This document shows, one piece after another, positions 10,122 through 18,401 of a DNA stretch of 64,000 nucleotides. The notes beneath the pieces are model-generated. The model worked only from the letters and a program-made list of their open reading frames with translations. It was not told the origin of the DNA and ran no database searches. Source of the stretch: Pseudomonadota bacterium (GTDB lineage Bacteria; Myxococcota_A; UBA9160; SZUA-336); NCBI GenBank assembly GCA_003247575.1, contig QJZC01000065.1:1-64000 (forward strand). Direction: 5' to 3'. Position 1 is the first letter of the stretch, and the number at the start of each line of letters is the position of its first letter. The position numbers were made by a program, and so were the translations under genes.

Positions 10122-11351
10122 ATGCTGACTCGCTGCATCCTCTTCGTGCTCGCGCTGTCGCCCCTCTCGATCGCACTGCTCAAGCTGGCACCGCCTAGCC
10201 GCGAGGGATACGTGGGCTCGGCGGCCTGCGAGCGATGCCATCCCGATGCCTACAGGGAATGGAGCGAGAGCCTGCACACGCAGATGATGCGCCCCGTGGA
10301 CGACCCGGGGGTCGTGACCGCGGACTTCGGGCTCGACGATCCAGATCTGCGCTTCGACCCGGATACCGCGGTCTGGGCGATCGGTGGCAAGTGGGAGCAG
10401 CAGTTCATGGGCCACGATGGGGAGACGGAGACGCTGCTTCCGGGTGTCTGGCTCGGAGCCCTGGACGCTTGGGACTTCAAGGGCTGGGATGGCTGGGAGG
10501 CGCCCGTCCCTCTGCGCCGATGCCACGGATGCCACACGGTGGGCCTCGACCCAGCCACGGGCCTTTGGACCGAGCGAAACATCGGCTGCGAATCCTGTCA
10601 CGGCGCGGGCGGTTGGCACAGCGCAACCTTGGGCATCGCCCGCATTCATTCCTCGCTGGACGCAGCGGTCTGTGGCCAGTGCCACGTGCGCGGACGCTCG
10701 CCCTCTGGCGAGTACTACTTCCCCGCCGGATATCGACCCGGCGACGTGCTCGAAGATTACATCGTAGAGAGCAAGGCATCTCCGGGCCAGAACAACAGCG
10801 CTTGGTGGGGCAACGGCTTCGAGCGATCTCGACACCAGGAGTACAGCGCGTGGGCGCAAGGAGGACATGCGCTCAGCCTGGAGCGATTGCGTACGGACTA
10901 CGACGATCGCTACGGTCCCCTCACGAACGACTGCCTGAAGTGTCACTCCGGCGACTACGTGCTCAGCACGAGCCGGAAGCCGACGCTCGCGAGCGCCCAG
11001 TTCGGGATCACCTGCGCGGTATGTCATCGCAGCCACGGTGAACTGTCCGAGCTACGCGTGCAGTGCGACGACTGTCACGTCGAGGGAGCCTTCTATCACC
11101 AACCCGAGAAGAATGCGGAGCACGTGGCATGCGGTGCGAGCTCGGGAACGGGGTGTGTCGGGTGCCACATGCCGATCGTCGCAAAGATCGGTGGCGCATT
11201 TCAGCTTCACTCGCATCGGCCGGGCGTCGTAGCCCCGATCGACAGCGAACGCTATTCGATGCCGAACAGCTGCCAGAATGGCGCATGTCACGCAGACGAG
11301 AGTCTTGCGTGGGCGCTGCGTAGCTTCGAGCACCACTATGCTGCGCGCTAG
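10122..11351 (+). CDS. nonaheme c-type cytochrome (cytochrome c554-like)
   Basis: Exported electron-transfer protein of 409 residues with a single N-terminal hydrophobic segment (residues 5-22). It carries eight CXXCH haem-attachment sites (CERCH, CHGCH, CESCH, CGQCH, CLKCH, CAVCH, CDDCH, CVGCH) and one expanded CX4CH site (CQNGACH) near the C-terminus, so nine covalent haems are predicted. Additional His residues distributed between the sites could be distal ligands. The spacing resembles the cytochrome c554/c-prime group that moves electrons in the periplasm or to the outside. No catalytic Lys-haem (CXXCK) is seen. It is the last gene of the 8.0-11.4 kb exported block. Whether it reduces a substrate or only conducts electrons cannot be read from sequence. 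Confidence 0.92.
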   Translation: MLTRCILFVLALSPLSIALLKLAPPSREGYVGSAACERCHPDAYREWSESLHTQMMRPVDDPGVVTADFGLDDPDLRFDPDTAVWAIGGKWEQQFMGHDGETETLLPGVWLGALDAWDFKGWDGWEAPVPLRRCHGCHTVGLDPATGLWTERNIGCESCHGAGGWHSATLGIARIHSSLDAAVCGQCHVRGRSPSGEYYFPAGYRPGDVLEDYIVESKASPGQNNSAWWGNGFERSRHQEYSAWAQGGHALSLERLRTDYDDRYGPLTNDCLKCHSGDYVLSTSRKPTLASAQFGITCAVCHRSHGELSELRVQCDDCHVEGAFYHQPEKNAEHVACGASSGTGCVGCHMPIVAKIGGAFQLHSHRPGVVAPIDSERYSMPNSCQNGACHADESLAWALRSFEHHYAAR

Positions 11352-11360
11352 CTGCGCAGC
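11340..11360 (+). terminator. hairpin spanning the cytochrome stop codon
   Basis: GCTGCGC and GCGCAGC form a perfect 7-bp stem around a GCTAGCT loop that contains the TAG stop. No U-run follows, so it is at best a weak or Rho-assisted terminator. Confidence 0.25.
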
Positions 11361-11424
11361 CCGATGGCTCGGTGTCGGCGTCTCGCGTCGAACGTGCGAG
11401 TGACCTGACGAACTCGATTTCAGT

Positions 11425-11463
11425 GATAATGGAAGGCTCCAAATTCCATCGACGATTGGAGCC
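11425..11463 (+). promoter_or_regulatory. -10-like box and hairpin that covers the ribosome binding site
   Basis: GATAAT (11425-11430) resembles a -10 box, though no good -35 is present. GGCTCCAA (11435-11442) and TTGGAGCC (11456-11463) are a perfect 8-bp inverted repeat with a 13-base loop. The right arm contains TTGGAG, the only Shine-Dalgarno-like sequence before the YfiR-family ATG at 11467, so the folded RNA would hide the ribosome site. If transcription starts near 11437 the left arm may be partly missing, in which case the repeat would more likely be a DNA operator. Confidence 0.4.
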
Positions 11464-11466
11464 AGC

Positions 11467-12165
11467 ATGCCGAGCAGAGTCACGAATGCGAGTTCGAGCG
11501 ACACGAGTTCCCGGGATCGACGCAGCTGCAGAGTAGGCTGGCTGCGCGCAGCAGGTATCTGCCTGGTAAGCAGCATCCTTCTGCATGCACAAGTCGGCGT
11601 GGCACAGCTCCCCGGAACCTCGGACGACGTCGTGGTCGAGCGCACGTCGTCGGCATACCTGTTGAGTTTCGCATCGAAGCTGCGCGGCAACAGCGGTCGC
11701 GTCGGGGTTCGCATCTGTATCCTGGGAGCATCGTCTCTGGCAGATTCGGCGCAAGAGCTCCTTTCGGTTCTGACTCCGCGTCAGCGAGCGGGCCTTCAGA
11801 TCGACGAGGTGACGGCCGGGAGCAGCTTCCAATCGTGCGGCCTCCTGTTCATCGGGCGATCTCTCTGGCAAGAGGTGGATACACTGCTGCGTGAAGCTCC
11901 GAGTAACGTCCTCACGATCAGCGAGATTCCGGGCTTCCTACGACGCGGCGGCATGGTCCAGCTGAAGCCCCAGGAACTGGGCATTGGATACGCTCTCGCT
12001 TCGCCCGCCTACTCCGCGATGCGTGGCGTCCCAGCCAGTCTGATCGCCACACAGCGCTGTACCGTACAGCAAAGCCGAGCGAGTGCTGGAGCAGCTCGCG
12101 GCATCGAACTCGCCAAGCAACGCGGATCGTGCCTCGAAGGAATCCTGCTCGGAGTCTCCTCATAG
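11467..12165 (+). CDS. YfiR-family (DUF4154) periplasmic protein
   Basis: Exported 232-residue protein with a signal segment at residues 27-47 (GICLVSSILLHAQVGVAQ). The body matches the YfiR/DUF4154 pattern: ICILGASS strand, then CGLLFIGRS, then VLTISEIPGFLRRGGMVQL, and a final stretch starting IGYALASPAY that aligns in length with the family's I-x-F-x-I-N segment, so the C-terminus is complete although divergent. In Pseudomonas YfiR is a periplasmic inhibitor of the diguanylate cyclase YfiN; elsewhere such domains sit beside or in sensor kinases. No diguanylate cyclase or kinase is adjacent, so the partner is unknown. Translation may be controlled by the hairpin over its ribosome site. Confidence 0.8.
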   Translation: MPSRVTNASSSDTSSRDRRSCRVGWLRAAGICLVSSILLHAQVGVAQLPGTSDDVVVERTSSAYLLSFASKLRGNSGRVGVRICILGASSLADSAQELLSVLTPRQRAGLQIDEVTAGSSFQSCGLLFIGRSLWQEVDTLLREAPSNVLTISEIPGFLRRGGMVQLKPQELGIGYALASPAYSAMRGVPASLIATQRCTVQQSRASAGAARGIELAKQRGSCLEGILLGVSS

Positions 12166-12548
12166 CTCCCGAGTCTCGCCGGGTCGGTTCGCTGTAAAGG
12201 CTCGAGTCCCTTCGAACCCACTCACTCGAGGGCGAATCTCCCGTCGTCGAATCCTCGCCGAGCGACCCCCAGCACCATCTTCGGGCTGGAGTTGGGTGGT
12301 ATCCACGACGTCGCCTGCAAGGACGCCGAGGTTTTCGGAGGCCGCGACCCAGTGGCGTACGCGCGCGCTCTGGCCCGGCAGCGTCCACAAGCTGCTTCGA
12401 AAGGGTCTCTTTCCGGCACCCGGAGATCCAGAAGCGAGTAGGATGGGTCCCATGTGTAGCCTCTGTCCTCGCATCAGAGGGTAGTCGCTACCTTGCCGCC
12501 ACGCAGTGTCCACCACCACCCCTGCAAGACAGCCCGCTCGAGGTGAAC
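12166..12548. other. intergenic, no gene recognised
   Basis: Short open frames here have no protein-like composition. A tRNA T-arm-like string (GGCTCGAGTCC, about 12199) has no matching acceptor or anticodon arms. A small hairpin GGTAG-TCG-CTACC lies near 12480. Nothing else is supported. Confidence 0.3.
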
Positions 12549-14975
12549 ATGAACGACCGAACTTCGCTCAACTCGTCCACACCGCAGCCGGCACCGCCCG
12601 CTGGAACCACGACCTTCGGTGCTCTCACACGCCGTGCTGGGATGCACAGTGCTTGTATACCTTCGGGGCGCCAATCCAGCGCGGTTTGCAGCTCACTGGT
12701 GGCGGCAGCGCTCACTCTCGCAAGCGCGAGCTGCGACGGCGGGATCCGAAGCGAGTCCCGAGGTAACGAGCCCGGAAGCGTCGCCGCCGGGATGGCAACA
12801 CCAGCAAGCCCTGGCTTTGCGATCGAGAGCGTTTCGGCGCATCCGAGTGCCGTCAGCGGCGGCGACGTGCTGGTGCGGATCTCGGGGGGTGCCGACCTCG
12901 ACCTCGCCTCGATTCGCGTCACCGTGGACGGTCGCGACGTGACCGAGTCCTTTCGAGCCGCTTCGCCCGACGCCGATCTCGGATCGAGTCTGGGAAAATC
13001 GGACGCGGGGCCATTCGACGCGGAGCGATCGGGCCCCGAGCGATCCGACGCAGTGGGCGAGCAAGCTCGGCTCGGCCTCGTCTCCGGATTGAGCGAAGCG
13101 GAACACCGCTTCGAGGCGTGGAACGGGGAGACGCGGCTCGGAAGTCTGGAGATCCGCAACCACCCGCGTTCGGGGCCGATCTTCTCCGGTCCCCACCAAA
13201 CACCCTTCGTGTGCCAGACCGAGGCGAACCTGCTCGGGCCGCCGACCGATGAGGCCTGCTCCGCTGCGACCCAGGTCAGCTACGTCTATCGCTCCACGGA
13301 TCCGGCGACCCTGGAGCTCCCCGAGGGGGCTTCGATCCGCGACCTCCTCCGCGATCCCAATCGGCTGCCGCCGGGATTCAAGCCCTTCGATCCGGCAGGT
13401 CCGGTTCCAACGGACTTGGCGCAGGCCACTGTGGGCAAACAGCACGTGGACTACATCGTGCGCCGCGAGCGCGGGACGATCAATCGCGCGGTCTACGAGA
13501 TCGCCTTCCTGCATCGCCCGGGCGATCCCCTGCCCTCGCCCTGGGTCTCCTCGCCCAGCTGGAACAGGCGACTGGTCTACTCCTTCGGGGGCGGCTGCGG
13601 GCGCGGCTTCAGTCAGGGTGTGCTCCCCAACGCCTTGGTCGATACGGCCCTCGAATCTGGCTACGCCGTGGCGGCCTCTTCGCTGAACGTGTTCGGCAAC
13701 AGCTGCAACGACGTCCTCTCGGCCGAGACGGCGAGCATGGTGCGCGAGCACTTCATCGAAACCTTCGGGGTGCCGGCCCACACGATCGGACGCGGCAGCT
13801 CCGGCGGATCGATGCAGCAGTTCCTGATCGCACAGAACTATCCCGGACTGCTCGACGGCCTGACGACCGGGGTCAGCTATCCCGATCATCTGGCGGTCTT
13901 CTCGAGCTCGGCAGACTGCTCGCTGCTCTACAAGGTGTTCGAGTCGTCGGAGATCGAGTTCAGCGACGAGCAGAAGCGCGCCGTGTCGGGGTTTCCGACC
14001 TGGTCAGTGTGCGCTCGCGCCTGGGCGTTCGCGCGACTGCAGGGCTCGCGCTGCGCCGAATCGATTCCGGACGAGCTCCGCTACGACCCGGTCGAGAACC
14101 CGGACGGCGCGCGCTGCACCCTACACGACAACATGTCGAACCAGTTCGGGATCGATCCCCAGACGGGAGCAGCCCATCGGCCGCTCGACAACGTCGGCGT
14201 GCAGTATGGGTTGCGCGCGCTCCAAGAGGGCGTGATCGACCTGGAGCAGTTCCTCGAGATCAACACCAAGATCGGCGGACACGATGCAGACGGAAACGTC
14301 ATCGCGGAGAGGACCGTGGCGACACCCGAGGCCCTGCGCGCAGCTTACGCAGGCGGCCGCATCAACAGTGGAGCCGGTTCGCTGGGCAGCATTCCGATCA
14401 TCGACTTCCGCGACTACCGCGATCCCTTGGGCGATATCCACGATACGTATCGATCCTTCGTCACTCGCTCCCGGATCGAGAAGCACACGGGTCGACCCGC
14501 GGAGCACTTCGTTCTCTTGAGACTGCCTACCCGCGAGCGCTCGCCCGATGAGCCCCGGCGCGAGCCGCCCTTCGACGCGCTGGAGCTCATGGACACGTGG
14601 CTCACGGCGCTGGCGTCGGACTCCTCACAGGACGATCGTGCCACGAAGCTCGCGCGCGCGAAGCCGCCAGAGCTCGGCGACGCGTGCTGGACCCCCGAAG
14701 GAGAAAGGGTTATCGAGCCCGCAACCCCCGAGGCCCAGGGCCGCTGCGGCCAGCTGTACCCACCGTTCGCCGATCCGCGCATCGTGGCTGGAGCTCCATG
14801 GACGGACGACGTCCTCAAGTGCCAGCTTCGCCCGATCGACCCCGCGGACTATCCGACGCAGCTCGACGACGACCAACGCAAGCGCCTCGAGGAGACCTTC
14901 CCGAACGGAGTATGCAACTACCGGCTGCCCGGCCGAGAACAGGCGGACGCACCCGAGCCCTGGGCCCGCTACTGA
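12549..14975 (+). CDS. DUF6351-type exported alpha/beta-hydrolase-like protein
   Basis: Secreted or lipid-anchored protein of about 808 residues. After an N-terminal extension there is a hydrophobic segment (SLVAAALTLASASC) ending in Cys, a possible but imperfect lipobox. An Ig-like domain follows (IESVSAHPSAVSGGDVLVRI), then a long catalytic region with GGGCGRGFSQG (oxyanion side) and GRGSSGGSMQQ, a nucleophile-elbow-like Gly-x-Ser-x-Gly. The overall arrangement fits the DUF6351 family of predicted hydrolases, common in soil bacteria and related to tannase/feruloyl-esterase-like folds; the substrate is unknown. The ATG at 12549 is preceded by GAGG at 5 bases; an in-frame GTG at 12543 is a poorer choice. 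Many Cys residues suggest disulfides outside the cytoplasm. Confidence 0.8.
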   Translation: MNDRTSLNSSTPQPAPPAGTTTFGALTRRAGMHSACIPSGRQSSAVCSSLVAAALTLASASCDGGIRSESRGNEPGSVAAGMATPASPGFAIESVSAHPSAVSGGDVLVRISGGADLDLASIRVTVDGRDVTESFRAASPDADLGSSLGKSDAGPFDAERSGPERSDAVGEQARLGLVSGLSEAEHRFEAWNGETRLGSLEIRNHPRSGPIFSGPHQTPFVCQTEANLLGPPTDEACSAATQVSYVYRSTDPATLELPEGASIRDLLRDPNRLPPGFKPFDPAGPVPTDLAQATVGKQHVDYIVRRERGTINRAVYEIAFLHRPGDPLPSPWVSSPSWNRRLVYSFGGGCGRGFSQGVLPNALVDTALESGYAVAASSLNVFGNSCNDVLSAETASMVREHFIETFGVPAHTIGRGSSGGSMQQFLIAQNYPGLLDGLTTGVSYPDHLAVFSSSADCSLLYKVFESSEIEFSDEQKRAVSGFPTWSVCARAWAFARLQGSRCAESIPDELRYDPVENPDGARCTLHDNMSNQFGIDPQTGAAHRPLDNVGVQYGLRALQEGVIDLEQFLEINTKIGGHDADGNVIAERTVATPEALRAAYAGGRINSGAGSLGSIPIIDFRDYRDPLGDIHDTYRSFVTRSRIEKHTGRPAEHFVLLRLPTRERSPDEPRREPPFDALELMDTWLTALASDSSQDDRATKLARAKPPELGDACWTPEGERVIEPATPEAQGRCGQLYPPFADPRIVAGAPWTDDVLKCQLRPIDPADYPTQLDDDQRKRLEETFPNGVCNYRLPGREQADAPEPWARY

Positions 14976-15067
14976 GGCGCAGTCCGTCCAATCCGAGGAC
15001 CCCGGCTGTCGCGGCTCGACACTCGGACGGCGCAGTGGGCGGTGCCCAGCAGGGAACACGTGTGCCG

Positions 15068-15960
15068 ATGGACCCTGACCTGCTCGCGAAGATCCTGGGA
15101 GAAAAGTGCGCCGGGCTCCCCTCGGCCGGGCTCGCAGCCGCCACGGACGTAGACGATCGCACCTTCTCGACGTGGCTACCCTCGCGAGGCGCGGAAGAGC
15201 CCCAGTTCCTCGCGTACAGCATCACAAAGGTCTTCACCGCAACCCTGCTGATGCAGTGCCACGAGAGAGGGGTCCTGGAGCTCCGTGGCCACGCGAGCGC
15301 TTCGCCCAGGAGACTCTCGGGCGCGGACTCCTCTTCCCGCCTGGCTCGGGCTGGGCCTACTCCAACATAGGGTACATGCTGCTGGTGGAGGGATTGCAGG
15401 CCATAACCGGCCAGTCCTACACGAACCTCGTCCACGAGCGAATCGTTGCTGCGCTCGGCCTTTCCAAGACGCGCGTCGTCGAGACCCTGGCCGACCTCGC
15501 CCCGCTGGCTCCTGGACCGAGCGAGTCCCTGGCCTTGGCAGGCGGACCGGTCGATGCGCGCGACCACTACCATCCCGACTGGGTGTCCCACAGGCTCATC
15601 GCGTCCACCCCCAGCGACCTCGCGCGGCTTCTGCTGAGCCTGTTCCGCGGAGATCTGGTCGGGCGAGATTCGCTGCGGGCGATGACGCTTCCGGTGTCCG
15701 CCCCAGGGGGTCCGCCGGTCTGGCGGAAGCCGAGCTATGGCCTCGGGCTGATGGGAGATCCGAGTTCGCCGTGGGGATCCGTCTGGGGACATGGGGGCGC
15801 CGGTCCGGGTTACAGTGCGTGCGCGCTCCATCTCTCGAGCTCGAGAGGCGGTGCGCTGGCGGCTTGTGCGCTGTGCTCCACGGAGCAGCAGACCCTTCCG
15901 TGGGACCTCCTCTTCGAGCTCTTCGACGGACTCGGAAAGAGAATCGACTCGGAAGGCTAG
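15068..15960 (+). pseudogene. serine hydrolase (beta-lactamase class C family), frame-shifted by an internal deletion
   Basis: Two overlapping frames are halves of one beta-lactamase-related serine hydrolase. Frame A starts at ATG 15068 and contains the nucleophile motif S-I-T-K followed by FTATLLMQCHERGVLEL. It then becomes nonsense. Frame B resumes at about 15290 with PWPRERFAQETLGRGL, the AYSNIGY motif and later HGGAGPGYS, and ends at TAG 15960. Between LEL and PWPRER about 45-50 residues normal for the family (the HTSG region) are missing, so this is a deletion of roughly 140 bases that also changes frame, not a single-base error. Its stop overlaps that of the convergent MBL-fold gene in the string CTAG. 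The product should be inactive. Confidence 0.8.
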
Positions 15961-16877
15961 AGCGCAGGAGTGGCTGCGCTCCCGAACCTGCGAATTCCCA
16001 GGGATTCGATGTCGCGCAGATCGTGCGACACGACCACGCTCACATCGGCTGCGGAGTCCAGCTCCGCGAGCCAGCGGCGCAGGTTCCCGAGACGCGGCTC
16101 GTTTTCGAACACGAGCAGGTAGCTGTACACGAACCCCTTACCCGTATCGCTCAGCAGATCGGCCTTGCTGTTCGTGGTGTCACCCGCAAAGAGCCAGAGT
16201 CGCCCGTCTACTCGAGTCACGAACAGAGTCGAGCCGGGTGTGTGTCCTCCGAGCGCCAGCATCCAGAGCCCGGGAAACCCCGGGACCTCGAGGATCCCCA
16301 TGTCCGTGCCGAGATCGCTGCGTTCCAGACACGAGCTCTCGACCAAGCGCGCGCCGTCGGTCGTGTTGAGATTGTGCAGGGTCGCCTGCCACGTAGTCTG
16401 AAAGACCGTCGCTCCCGCGCCGCGCGCGCGACAGAAGGGCACGACGCCCTGCGTATGATCGATGTGTAGATGGGTGAATCCCACTCCCGAGACGCTTCGA
16501 ATACCGTCTCCGAGGACCTCGGCAACGTCCGCTCGAAACTTCTGCGGCTCTGCATCGAACAGCCTCTCGACGGTCTTGCCGAACTCTTCGCTGGTCGCCT
16601 CGTCCATGCCCGCGTCGATCATGAAGCGGCGCCCATCCGGCCATTCGAGCAGGAAGATACTGTGCCCGGCGATTCCCAGAGCACTCTCCTGCGTCGCCAC
16701 GATGAAGTACTCGAGCTGCACCGGAGCATCGCTCGCCTGCAGAGCCTGCAGGCTGTCCAAGCTCGGCAGCGGCCCGCTCACGCGTCGCACCTGAACGTGA
16801 GGTGGCACCAGATAGACCAGCGCAGCGATCATTCCGACACCCAGAACGAACAAGAGAATCCGACCCACAAGACGCAT
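15957..16877 (-). CDS. MBL-fold metallo-hydrolase with N-terminal membrane segment
   Basis: Metallo-beta-lactamase-fold hydrolase of 306 residues, anchored or exported by an N-terminal hydrophobic stretch (GRILLFVLGVGMIAALVYLV). The zinc-site motif THLHIDHTQG (HxHxDH) is complete, followed by LGGHTPGST (third-site His) and FAGDTTN (bridging Asp). The last His is likely in VVVSHD. The layout resembles quorum-quenching lactonase or generic MBL hydrolases, but the substrate cannot be told. The start chosen (ATG 16877) has AGGAG 8 bases upstream; an in-frame start 75 bases further up lacks such a site and would place charged residues before the membrane segment. It converges on the broken serine hydrolase with overlapping stops. 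Confidence 0.85.
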   Translation of the reverse strand: MRLVGRILLFVLGVGMIAALVYLVPPHVQVRRVSGPLPSLDSLQALQASDAPVQLEYFIVATQESALGIAGHSIFLLEWPDGRRFMIDAGMDEATSEEFGKTVERLFDAEPQKFRADVAEVLGDGIRSVSGVGFTHLHIDHTQGVVPFCRARGAGATVFQTTWQATLHNLNTTDGARLVESSCLERSDLGTDMGILEVPGFPGLWMLALGGHTPGSTLFVTRVDGRLWLFAGDTTNSKADLLSDTGKGFVYSYLLVFENEPRLGNLRRWLAELDSAADVSVVVSHDLRDIESLGIRRFGSAATPAL

Positions 16878-17112
16878 GGACGTCGCTCCTTCGCGATCCC
16901 GATCCAGTTTCGATCCAGCGACTGACTCCGACCGAATCAGAGAGAGCTCCACTCTAGGCTACCGGTGCCATGTTTGGCACTCTCCATCTGCAGCCCGTGT
17001 TCTCTCTCGGACGGGACGCGAAGAGCCCACGGTGCTCCCCTGTCCCGTGCGAACGCAGGGGTTTCACCTCGAACCGCCCGAGCCAGAAACATCGTTCCAG
17101 GAGGCCCTCCCC

Positions 17113-17211
17113 ATGCCCCAACGGAAGTCCGACAGCTTCTACATCGACATTCCCAGCGGAACGACGAAGGAGATGCTGATGCCGCGCGTAGATCGAGCCG
17201 CTCGAACGTGA
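17113..17211 (+). CDS. possible 32-residue small protein
   Basis: A short open frame (MPQRKSDSFYIDIPSG, ending VDRAART) follows an ideal AGGAGG placed 8 bases before its ATG, inside a 367-base gap between two minus-strand genes. Composition is protein-like but I recognise no family, and no promoter is evident. It could also be the start of a lost longer gene. The rest of the gap holds nothing I can support. Confidence 0.3.
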   Translation: MPQRKSDSFYIDIPSGTTKEMLMPRVDRAART

Positions 17212-17244
17212 GTTCGCCACGATGCCGGGAGCCTAGTCCCCCCG

Positions 17245-17916
17245 TCATGGAGCGAATGGATCCACGCGCAGATGATTCGCAATCCGGCCGACACCCGGGA
17301 TCCCGCGCAGCGCCCCGAGCACGGCGCGCTGCTCGGAAGCGGAGTGTACCGTGCCCGCAACGGTTACTTCTCCGTGCTCGATCTTCAGGACCAGCCGGCG
17401 AGCCTCGCGCAGTGCTTGGCGCCCCAGCGCTTGCTCGACCGCATCCAGCAGCTCCGCCGGAGCGACGTTCGCACTGGGCGCGACCTCGATCTGATTCACG
17501 ACACCCCGAATCCCCTTTAGCGATGCGATCGCCACCTCCGCGCGGTCGCGCTGCTCCCAACTCGAGAGCCTGCCGCCGAGCGTGACCGTACCTGCAGACA
17601 CGGTAGTGCGGATGCTGCGATCCTCGAGCCCGACTACCTGACGCAGGGATCGACGCACCTCGAAGGCGATCTCCGTATCGGTCGGAGCGCCCACGCCGGG
17701 AATGCGTACGTGAACGTCGTTCACCACATCCAGAACGTCGGGGACCCGATGAGCAGCCTCCTGGGCCGCCAGGCGCTTGCTCCAGCTGTTCACCTGCCCC
17801 GTCAACGTGACGATTCCTTCTGAGACCTCGACCCCCACGTCGGTCTCGTCGATACGTGAGTCGCGTGCCAACTCGTGCAATACCGCCAACTGAACCTGCG
17901 CATCGTGAGCGTGCAT
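17245..17916 (-). CDS. triple BON-domain protein
   Basis: Protein of 223 residues made of three BON domains in tandem (residues about 8-70, 80-145 and 150-220). Each shows the family pattern of an acidic-helix start, the strand V-x-x-G-x-V-x-L-x-G-x-V (EGIVTLTGQV, AGTVTLGGRL, HGEVTVAGTV), and a final V-x-x-V-x-N strand (VVNDVHV, VVNQIEV, RIANHLRV). BON domains bind phospholipid or partner proteins; OsmY-like members act in the periplasm, but this one has no signal peptide, so it may be cytoplasmic and stress related. The ATG at 17916 has GGGAGG six bases upstream; an in-frame start at 17940 is less likely. Confidence 0.88.
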   Translation of the reverse strand: MHAHDAQVQLAVLHELARDSRIDETDVGVEVSEGIVTLTGQVNSWSKRLAAQEAAHRVPDVLDVVNDVHVRIPGVGAPTDTEIAFEVRRSLRQVVGLEDRSIRTTVSAGTVTLGGRLSSWEQRDRAEVAIASLKGIRGVVNQIEVAPSANVAPAELLDAVEQALGRQALREARRLVLKIEHGEVTVAGTVHSASEQRAVLGALRGIPGVGRIANHLRVDPFAP

Positions 17917-18401
17917 TGATGGCCTCCCTGAGAGGCACAAAGCCTACAGCATTCCCTTCGGGTCCCGCTCTGTGCTCCGGCGCCTCAGGTCCCGAAACCC
18001 CATCGACGGGTCTCTTGCAACACGCGCCGTGTCCGCGCGATGGGACATGCGACGACTCGAGTAGCGGGGCCCCGTGGCCACCCCACGCGACGGGATGTCG
18101 CATGCCCCACCTCACGGATCCTGGTCGTGCAAAGGAGACAGTGATTCGCCTGATCTGTGACGTCTCGCGTCCCGCAGCCGGTGCCACGGCGAAATCGAGG
18201 AGGACCGCGAAGTGGGCCAGCGCACCAGAACCGCTGGCACGGACAGTGCAGTTGCACGGTACGTCGATTCCGTCCTCGCCTTCGAGAGACATCCGTTCAT
18301 TCTCTGTTCGAGCTTCGGACCTGTGTGTGACAGGCCCTGCTTCGAGATGCGCTCGAAGCCGGCTCGCGACTTCGACCCGCCATGGTCGAGTGGAGGAAAG
18401 C
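17917..18401. other. intergenic region upstream of BON and secreted-protein genes
   Basis: No gene is recognised in this 485-base divergent spacer. CATGCGAC (18046) and GTCGCATG (18097) form an 8-base inverted repeat about 43 bases apart, flanking the GC palindrome GGGGCCCC; its meaning is unclear. Promoters for both neighbours must lie here. Confidence 0.25.

Noticed and set aside
11950..12165. Suspected frameshift at the end of the YfiR-family gene
   Set aside because: The in-frame ending aligns in length with the family's last strand and helix; other frames do not fit better.
12180..12221. tRNA-like T-arm sequence
   Set aside because: The T-stem is mismatched and no acceptor, D or anticodon arms can be built around it.
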